Position numbers and translations under genes: made by a program. A DNA stretch of 23,057 nt from Chloroflexota bacterium. Its GTDB lineage: Bacteria; Chloroflexota; Limnocylindria; Limnocylindrales; CSP1-4. The notes beneath the pieces were generated by a model, which worked only from the letters and a program-made list of their open reading frames with translations, searched no databases and was not told where the DNA came from. This document shows, one piece after another, positions 18,056-23,057 of this stretch (the stretch's first letter is position 1; each line of letters opens with the position of its first letter). The stretch lies in contig JADGQH010000013.1 in NCBI GenBank assembly GCA_017881985.1, positions 1-23,057 on the forward strand. The letters run 5' to 3'.

Positions 18056-19031
18056 CTTCCGCGCGTACGCGGCGCGTCGCCTCTCCGAGGAGCGCGAGCT
18101 TTCGCCTTCCATCGTCAGCCTTCTCTCCGCCGAAGGCGGGAGGACGAGCGGCGTTCGCAACGTGCCGCTCGACAGGATCGAGGCCAACCCCGAGAACCCG
18201 CGCCTGGTCTTCGAGGAATCCGCGCTCGAAGAGCTGGCCGCATCGATTCGCGAGCACGGCGTCCTCCAGCCGGTCCTCGTCCGGCCGCGGGGCCCGAACC
18301 TGTTCCAGCTCGTTGCCGGAGAGCGGCGGTGGCGGGCCGCCAGGATCGCCGGGCTTGTCGCGATCCCCGCGCTCGTCGAGGACCTCGACGACGACGTCGC
18401 CCTGGAGATCGCCGTCATCGAGAACCTGCAGCGCGAGGATCTCTCGCCGCTGGAGGAAGCCTCGATCTACGACCGAATGATCAAGGACCACGGCTACAGC
18501 GTCCGGAAGCTTGCCCAGAAGCTCGGCAAGGACAAGGGCTACCTGGAGAACCGGCTTCGGCTGGCCGACGCCCCGCAGGAGGTCCGCGACCTGGTGTCTC
18601 TGCGCAAAGACACCCTTTCGCACGCCTACGAGCTGATGAAGATCGACGACCCGAAGAAGCGCAAGCGACTGGCCGGCCAGGTCGCGCGCGGGGAGCTGTC
18701 GCTCGTCAAGCTGCGCGAGAAGATCGAGGGACGACCGGCTCGCGCTGTGGTGGTGGACGATGTGCTCGACGACGTCGGCCCCGATGTCGCAGTCCCACCC
18801 GAGGCGGCGGCGCCGGCCGCCCCCACCGGCGATGACGCCCTCGTCGTCGCGAAGAGCCAGTTCCATGACGCCCTGGCGGGGCTCATCGCGGTCCTCCGCA
18901 GCCAGGAGTTCACGTCATCGGTCTCGCCGAACGATCGGCAGAACCTGGCCAAGTACCTCACGATCTCGAAGCTCACCCTCGAGAACGTGATCACCGTAGT
19001 CCGCGGTCCGGGCACGCGCGACCGCGAATGA
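18042..19031 (+). CDS. parB: Chromosome partitioning protein ParB (Spo0J)
   Basis: ParB is a CTP-dependent clamp that loads at parS sites and stimulates ParA. The 329-residue protein has the N-terminal ParB/Srx domain with VPLDRIEANPENPR, ELAASIREHGVLQPVLVRP, the CTP-binding GERRWRAARIAG and ENLQREDLSPLEEA. The helix-turn-helix core (YSVRKLAQKLGKDKGYLENRLRL) follows, then an Ala/Pro linker and a C-terminal dimerisation domain. The TTG start is supported by AGGAGGT about 8 bases upstream inside parA. No consensus parS (TGTTTCACGTGAAACA) is visible to the eye in this window. Confidence 0.96.
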   Translation: MARPDFRAYAARRLSEERELSPSIVSLLSAEGGRTSGVRNVPLDRIEANPENPRLVFEESALEELAASIREHGVLQPVLVRPRGPNLFQLVAGERRWRAARIAGLVAIPALVEDLDDDVALEIAVIENLQREDLSPLEEASIYDRMIKDHGYSVRKLAQKLGKDKGYLENRLRLADAPQEVRDLVSLRKDTLSHAYELMKIDDPKKRKRLAGQVARGELSLVKLREKIEGRPARAVVVDDVLDDVGPDVAVPPEAAAPAAPTGDDALVVAKSQFHDALAGLIAVLRSQEFTSSVSPNDRQNLAKYLTISKLTLENVITVVRGPGTRDRE

Positions 19032-19080
19032 CTCCCTGAGGCGAGGCGGCCGTAGGTCCCCTCCCCGACCCGCCGACGCG

Positions 19081-19110
19081 AAGAAGCCGGCGCTCATGCG
19101 CCGGCTTCTT
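19081..19110. terminator. Intrinsic terminator after parAB, probably bidirectional
   Basis: AAGAAGCCGGCGC pairs perfectly with GCGCCGGCTTCTT around a TCAT loop (13 base pairs). Only a short T-rich end follows. It lies between the convergent ends of parB and the secreted-protein gene. Confidence 0.85.
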
Positions 19111-19154
19111 GCGTTGGTCAACGGTCGGGCGGTTGTCCGCCGCCGACCGATGCG

Positions 19155-19595
19155 TCAGTGTGTCGTGGGCTTCGGCGTCGGGGTCGGCGTGGGCGTCGGC
19201 ACGTGCGAGGTGACCGGCTTCGTCGCCATCGGCCTGCCGTGGCCGTGATTCAGCTTCGCAATCGAGCTGACGTAGGCACCGTGATTGGCAAACCCGGCCG
19301 GCGTCGTGGCGTGGGCCGCCTCGGAAACCGTCTTGCCGTGATTGTCAGGGTGCGGGGCGCCCGTGCCCGTCGTCGCGTCCACGTCGGGCGACTCAGTCGC
19401 CTTGGGCGACTTCGTGCCGCTGGTCGCGTCCGGGCGCCCGGCGCGAACCGGGAGAACGGCCTTGCCCGACGCGGCCCGTGCCGTGGCCAGCCCGTCGTCG
19501 GCAGCCTTCGGCGGGGCGCCTGCGGCGGCGAACACCGCGGTGGTGGACAGGGCGACAGCGGCCAGAGCCGCCAGGATGCTCTTGGTTCGATGCAT
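19155..19595 (-). CDS. Secreted hypothetical protein with NHG repeats and a TP-rich tail
   Basis: A 146-residue protein with a signal peptide: MHRTKS, then a hydrophobic stretch of about residues 7-25 ending in AVFAAAGA, a plausible cleavage site. The middle part is low-complexity Thr/Ser/Pro/Lys. Three Asn-His-Gly motifs follow at 85, 104 and 116, two of them in similar units (NHGKTVSEAAHA and NHGAYVSSIAK). The C-terminus is PTPTPTPTPKPTTH. The His/Asn-rich repeats might bind metal, and the TP tail resembles secreted-protein tails seen in Chloroflexota, but no function is known to me. A GGAG lies about 11 bases before the ATG. Confidence 0.75.
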   Translation of the reverse strand: MHRTKSILAALAAVALSTTAVFAAAGAPPKAADDGLATARAASGKAVLPVRAGRPDATSGTKSPKATESPDVDATTGTGAPHPDNHGKTVSEAAHATTPAGFANHGAYVSSIAKLNHGHGRPMATKPVTSHVPTPTPTPTPKPTTH

Positions 19596-19723
19596 AGGTC
19601 AATGATCTCCGGGTGCGGTGCGACCGTTTGCCGCGCATCTACGGGAACGACGGGCCGCGGGCTTCCGTTAGGGCCCCGTCCCGGACTTCCGGCGATCCGG
19701 GCCCCGGGACGTTCGTCCCACGG

Positions 19724-20560
19724 TCAGAGGAGGCCCGCGGCAGCAAGCGACGCCACCCAGCCCGCCGCGAGGATCGCGAGCCCGATCGCCTGGACCTCCC
19801 ACGCTCGCTGGAGCCGGCCGGCGAACCCCAGGGCGAGGCCGGCGACCAGGGTCGCCGCGCCCACGGCCGTCACCCAGGTGCCGGGGATCCACCCGGCGAG
19901 CGCGATCGCGGAGGTGGTCGCGACGGCCCCCACGGCGAGGCCCAGCAGCCCGCCGAGCCGGATCGCCCGGTCGCGGCCGAGGGCCGTCGCCACGGTGCGC
20001 GTGCGGCTCGCAGCATCACGCTCCGCGTCGGCCAGCGAGTTCGCGATCGCCAGGGACGTCCCGCCGAGCGCGCCCAGCCCGGCAAGCACGAGGATGGGTC
20101 CGGGCAGGTCCCCCGTCGCGCCGACCCAGGCGAAGACCGGCAGGAGGGGGATGCCCGCGGCATACGGCAGCCACGACCAGGGCGATGCCTTGAGTCGCAT
20201 GTCGTACGCGAGTCCGATGCCGTAGCCGACGCAGGCCACGAGCGCGGTCGCCGCTCCGGCGAACCCGGCGAGGAGCAGCCCCGCCAAGCCGCAGACGACC
20301 CCGACCCGGAGCGCGATTCGAGCGGTGACTCGGCCGTCGACCAGGGGCTTGGATCGGCCGGCGATCGCGTCCGCCGGTGCGTCGAGAAGGTCGTTGAACG
20401 TGCCGATCGAGAACTGGATCAGCAGCATTGACGCCCCGAGGAGCACGGCCCGGCCGACCACGGCACCGGCGAGATGCGCGAGGGCGAGCGTGACCGCGGC
20501 GTCGAGCGCCGATGGGAATGGATGAACCAGCCGCGCCAGGCCGGCCAGGACCCGGTTCAC
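19724..20560 (-). CDS. UbiA-family prenyltransferase
   Basis: A 278-residue integral membrane protein with about eight or nine hydrophobic segments. The two Asp-rich motifs that bind Mg-prenyl diphosphate are present in variant form: FNDLLDAPADAIAGRSKPL (NDxxDxxxD type) at about 55-73 and YDMRLKASPWSWLPYA at about 118-133. A later NSLADAERDAASRTRT completes the set. The acceptor (quinone head, heme, chlorophyllide, glycerol phosphate or other) cannot be told from sequence. The GTG start lies 6 bases after the preceding gene, so it is cotranscribed with the unknown protein and perhaps with the PlsC gene, which hints at a lipid-related role. Confidence 0.88.
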   Translation of the reverse strand: MNRVLAGLARLVHPFPSALDAAVTLALAHLAGAVVGRAVLLGASMLLIQFSIGTFNDLLDAPADAIAGRSKPLVDGRVTARIALRVGVVCGLAGLLLAGFAGAATALVACVGYGIGLAYDMRLKASPWSWLPYAAGIPLLPVFAWVGATGDLPGPILVLAGLGALGGTSLAIANSLADAERDAASRTRTVATALGRDRAIRLGGLLGLAVGAVATTSAIALAGWIPGTWVTAVGAATLVAGLALGFAGRLQRAWEVQAIGLAILAAGWVASLAAAGLL

Positions 20561-20566
20561 GCCTGC

Positions 20567-20932
20567 CTAGAGGTAGACAAGCTCCTCGAAGTTCTCGACG
20601 AGGTATTCGATGAGCTTCTCCCGGGGCTCGGGGAGCGCCGCACGCGTGCCGGCCACGAGGCAATGGAGCGTGATCGCCGGGACCAGGAGCCGTCCCTGGC
20701 CATCACGCCCGACGACGGCCGCCGGGCCGCCGCCGGCGGCAAATACCTTCGCGATCGCCGTGTCGTCGGCGCCGGTCGCCGCGCGGTAGTCATGGAGCAC
20801 GGAAAGGACGCCTCGACGGATCGAGATGTCCCGCATCGCCTCCGCCGCCCACGCGTCGATCTGCGGATCCGGCTGCTCGGACAGCCGGGCGCGGTACTCG
20901 TCCCGGTTTGCCGCGAGTCCCGTGGCTCCCAC
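20567..20932 (-). CDS. Hypothetical protein upstream of the UbiA gene
   Basis: A 121-residue soluble protein that I do not recognise. It looks real: mixed helical text such as DAWAAEAMRDISIRRGVLSV, then VVGRDGQGRLLVPAITLHCL and an acidic end EYLVENFEELVYL. I chose the GTG at 20932 because AGGAGG lies 10 bases upstream. The frame is open to a GTG at 21001 with no ribosome-binding site. It sits 94 bases after the acyltransferase and 6 bases before the prenyltransferase gene. No signal peptide, membrane segment or Cys motif is seen. Confidence 0.7.
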   Translation of the reverse strand: MGATGLAANRDEYRARLSEQPDPQIDAWAAEAMRDISIRRGVLSVLHDYRAATGADDTAIAKVFAAGGGPAAVVGRDGQGRLLVPAITLHCLVAGTRAALPEPREKLIEYLVENFEELVYL

Positions 20933-21026
20933 GTCTGGCGTGCCTCCTGTCGACGTGCGCTCGTCCGGCCGAGTATCGCAGACGGGGCCGCTGCCTCGCA
21001 CACGGGCATTGAACAGAACGTTTGAT

Positions 21027-21773
21027 CTATTTGTCCGTCTCGCCCGCGACCGCGGACGGCGGTGGCCGGCGATCTTCGGGCCAATCGTTGAAGAGCTCGG
21101 TCATCCAGCGGCCCAGGCGCCCGGGCGGCTCCTCGTCCCGCCCGTCGGCCACGAGAGCGAGCATCGCGGTCCTGATCTGCTCGGTCAGGGTGTCGACCGC
21201 CTCGCGGGTCGGCCGGCCGGCGGGGAGGATCGGCTCCCCTACCCGGACCCGGATCGTCTTGCCCAGGCGCAGCCACCCGGTTCCCGTCAGGCCGACCGGG
21301 ATGACGGGGACGCCCGAACGGAGCGCGAAGAACGCGACCCCTTCGTTGACCGGCAGGAGCGCTCGCTCGCCGGCGTGAATCCGGCCCTCCGGCGCGATCG
21401 CGAGGCGCGCCCCGCTCGCGAGGACCGCCTCCACCCGGCGGGTCGCCTCGAGCAGGTTCGTGCGCTCGGGATTGAAGGGCACACCACGACCGGACCAGGT
21501 GATCAGCTGGTTGCGAAAGCCGGCGGACATGTCGGCCTCCTTCGGGCCGAAGAACCAGAGATCCGGGCGTGCGGGCAACGCCGCCACCGCGACGAACGGG
21601 TCCGCCCAGCTCTGGTGGTTGAAGCAGAGGATCGCCGGGCCCGGCGGCAGCGGCGGACCCTCCACGCGGATCCGGAGGTACGCACGCACCAGCAGGCGGA
21701 TGCCGATCGTCGTGAACCAGTACGGCACCCGACCGGGCCGGCGGACCGCGACCGCCGCGGCGCCCCTGGTCAT
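21027..21773 (-). CDS. 1-acyl-sn-glycerol-3-phosphate acyltransferase-like (PlsC domain)
   Basis: The PlsC family transfers an acyl chain to lysophosphatidate or a related acceptor at the membrane. The 248-residue protein shows the catalytic NHQSWADP (HxxxxD) at about 52-59, the FNPERTN segment, IAPEGRIHAG (EGxxH variant of EGTR) and VPVIPVGLTGTGW. A hydrophobic segment near residues 17-35 would attach it to the membrane. Its ATG overlaps the stop of the upstream gene by four bases (ATGA). The acceptor is not certain. Confidence 0.9.
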   Translation of the reverse strand: MTRGAAAVAVRRPGRVPYWFTTIGIRLLVRAYLRIRVEGPPLPPGPAILCFNHQSWADPFVAVAALPARPDLWFFGPKEADMSAGFRNQLITWSGRGVPFNPERTNLLEATRRVEAVLASGARLAIAPEGRIHAGERALLPVNEGVAFFALRSGVPVIPVGLTGTGWLRLGKTIRVRVGEPILPAGRPTREAVDTLTEQIRTAMLALVADGRDEEPPGRLGRWMTELFNDWPEDRRPPPSAVAGETDK

Positions 21774-22228
21774 GCCTCCGTGGTCACGGGCGACGATGAA
21801 ACGGCGCTCACCGGCGATGGTCGGCCGTCGATGGCCGCGAAGACACCCTGGATGAACGCGCCGACCGCGTCGGCATCCGCATCCACCCCCCGCAGGACGA
21901 CGCCCTCCACGGTCGCGCTGATGATTCGGTGCGCCCCCTGGACCTCCACCTGGACGTCACCGAGCTGGACGCGTGGCCAGCGGACGAGCTTCCCCGCGGC
22001 CCGCGGGCCCTCCTGGGGCACGATCACGCGCACGTGGACCGTGACCAGGCCGGCCGGGGTCGCGGCGAGCAGCACCCAGCGCACACCGGGGTCCTCCCCC
22101 CAGGCCACCCAGCAGTCGGGATCCGGCGTTGCCCCGAGCGTGGCGAGCGTCGCCTCGGCCACTGCGAGGACCTTCGGACTGGCCGCCGCAGGGATCGGCG
22201 CCACGGCGCCCCACTCGCTGAGCCGCAT
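21770..22228 (-). CDS. Hypothetical protein upstream of the PlsC-type gene
   Basis: A 152-residue protein of unknown function. It starts MRLSEWGAVAPIPAAASP with GGGAGG 10 bases upstream of the ATG. The middle has regular beta-type text (WVLLAATPAGLVTVHVRVIV and VQLGDVQVEVQGAHRIISATVEGVVLRGV), then a helical stretch and a Ser/Pro tail. No signal peptide or membrane segment is seen. It is translationally coupled to the acyltransferase gene and heads this minus-strand group, divergent from the membrane protein at 22377. Confidence 0.7.
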   Translation of the reverse strand: MRLSEWGAVAPIPAAASPKVLAVAEATLATLGATPDPDCWVAWGEDPGVRWVLLAATPAGLVTVHVRVIVPQEGPRAAGKLVRWPRVQLGDVQVEVQGAHRIISATVEGVVLRGVDADADAVGAFIQGVFAAIDGRPSPVSAVSSSPVTTEA

Positions 22229-22319
22229 CGTGGCCGGACCTCCCGCTTCTCGTCCGCGCGTGCCGCGCGGCCGGGTCGAAGGCTATCACGGGGCCCTGGC
22301 CGGGAGGGCCGTTCGGCCG

Positions 22320-22349
22320 TTCACAACCTCCGATGCGCCACGCTACCCT
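22320..22349 (+). promoter_or_regulatory. Possible promoter of the LiaI-like gene
   Basis: TTCACA (22320-22325) and TACCCT (22344-22349) are separated by 18 bases, about 27 bases before the ATG at 22377. The match is moderate. Confidence 0.45.
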
Positions 22350-22376
22350 CGGATGGCTACGGAGGGTCGTTCTGGC

Positions 22377-23057
22377 ATGTCGATCGATCGTCGTCTCGCC
22401 AACCTGGGAGTCTTCCTGCTCATCCTCGGCGCGATCCCGCTGGCCGTCAGCCAGGGCTGGATCGCCCACGAGACCATCTCCCGGGCATGGGAGCTATGGC
22501 CGCTGATCCTGATCGGGATCGGGATCGGGCTCGTCCTTCGGCGCACACCGCTCCATTTCCTGGGAGGGCTCCTGGTCGCGGCGACCTTCGGCACCATGTT
22601 CGGCTCGCTCCTCGCCGGCGGCCTCAGCCTCGGTGCGCTGGGCTGCGGAACCGCGGCCGCCGCGACGGACCCCGCCGTCCTCGACGAGCACGGCACGTTC
22701 GGGGCCGGGACGACCAGCGTCGAGCTCAACGCGACCTGCGCCAGCGTGGCGGTCGGGCCCGCTCCCGGGGCCGCCTGGGCCGTCACGGTCAACGGGCAGG
22801 CGAGCGGGCGACCGACGCTGGAGCAGGCAGCGAATCGGCTCGCCGTGCGCTCGACCAACCGGAACGTGACGATCCCATTCGACAACGGTCGCCGCTCCCG
22901 CTGGAACGTGGCGCTGGGGACCGACACCACCTATTCGCTCGACATCAACCTCAACGCCGGCGAGGTGACCGTCGATCTCGCGGGCCTCCGCGTCGATACG
23001 CTCGCTGCCCAGGGCAATGCGATCGGCAACTCGCGGCTTCTCCTGCACGATGCGACC
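22377..23057 (+). CDS. Membrane protein with LiaI-LiaF-like helices and toastrack-type domain, cut by window edge
   Basis: The frame stays open to the window end, giving 227 codons so far. The start MSIDRRLANLGVFLLILGAI leads into two or three helices (about 8-25, 40-56 and 62-82) with the WELWPLILIGIGIGLVLRR signature of the LiaI/LiaF-like transmembrane region (DUF5668 type). After residue 95 comes a beta-rich extracytoplasmic part (TTSVELNATCASVAVGP, TYSLDINLNAGEVTVDL) like the LiaF/DUF4097 'toastrack' fold. GGAGGG sits 10 bases before the ATG. An upstream in-frame ATG at 22353 lacks such a site. Relatives sense or respond to envelope stress, but the role here is not shown. Confidence 0.8.
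   Translation, partial: MSIDRRLANLGVFLLILGAIPLAVSQGWIAHETISRAWELWPLILIGIGIGLVLRRTPLHFLGGLLVAATFGTMFGSLLAGGLSLGALGCGTAAAATDPAVLDEHGTFGAGTTSVELNATCASVAVGPAPGAAWAVTVNGQASGRPTLEQAANRLAVRSTNRNVTIPFDNGRRSRWNVALGTDTTYSLDINLNAGEVTVDLAGLRVDTLAAQGNAIGNSRLLLHDAT

Noticed and set aside
18596..18613. TGCGCAAAGACAC inside parB resembling half of the palindrome at 15336
   Set aside because: It lies in conserved ParB coding sequence, lacks the left half and is likely chance.
17052..19031. A parS site for ParB
   Set aside because: I looked for TGTTTCACGTGAAACA and close variants near parAB and saw none. A pattern search with two mismatches allowed would settle it.
19168..19199. GTCGGGGTCGGCGTGGGCGTCGGC simple repeat
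   Set aside because: It is the coding sequence of the Thr-Pro repeat tail of the secreted protein, not a separate element.

Overview
The window is about 70% GC and gene-dense, with short intergenic gaps, many ATGA/GTGA/TGATG stop-start overlaps and frequent GTG or TTG starts. The gene set (mraZ-rsmH, rnpB, sdhCDAB, sucCD, a propionyl-CoA to succinyl-CoA operon, chromosomal parAB) is bacterial and chromosomal. The high GC, the UbiA/PlsC genes, a TPTPTP-tailed secreted protein and a LiaI/'toastrack'-type membrane protein fit a high-GC member of the Chloroflexota, with an actinobacterial-like lineage as the alternative. This assignment is an inference from style and gene content, not from a marker alignment. 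I see no phage, transposon, CRISPR or tRNA genes.

Layout: (1) 1-1940, minus strand: the start of the division/cell-wall cluster, with a strong promoter and MraZ-box operator, mraZ, rsmH, a small basic protein and the first codons of a further gene (ftsL position). (2) 1940-2750: a divergent small four-Cys protein and the RNase P RNA gene (minus). (3) 2868-7533, minus: sdhC-sdhD-sdhA-sdhB followed by an unusual fused RNase HI/metallo-beta-lactamase gene that appears to start at a CTG overlapping the sdhB stop. (4) 7534-8008: a 475-base divergent control region with repeated and inverted GGTGCT elements. (5) 8009-10559, plus: sucC-sucD and a DinB-family protein. (6) 10563-17051, minus: a propionyl-CoA carboxylase beta subunit, a 301-base repeat-rich gap with a perfect 16-base palindrome, biotin carboxylase, biotin carrier, methylmalonyl-CoA mutase catalytic subunit and methylmalonyl-CoA epimerase. 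(7) 17052-17281: a divergent control region with two DnaA-box-like sites. (8) 17282-19031, plus: parA-parB, then a perfect hairpin terminator. (9) 19155-22228, minus: a secreted NHG-repeat protein, then a group holding an unknown 152-residue protein, a PlsC-type acyltransferase, an unknown 121-residue protein and a UbiA-type prenyltransferase. (10) 22377 to the end, plus: a membrane protein cut by the window edge.

The metabolic genes form one continuous route. Propionyl-CoA is carboxylated (PccB + AccC + biotin carrier), epimerised and rearranged to succinyl-CoA. SucCD converts succinyl-CoA to succinate with nucleotide triphosphate formation, and SdhCDAB oxidises succinate into the quinone pool. 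The separate small cobalamin-binding subunit that the mutase needs is not in the window. The most unusual items are the RNase HI-MBL fusion, the 12-codon mini-ORF bridging accC and the biotin carrier gene, the palindrome and tandem repeats between pccB and accC, the inverted-repeat array between sdh and suc, and the DnaA boxes in front of parA.
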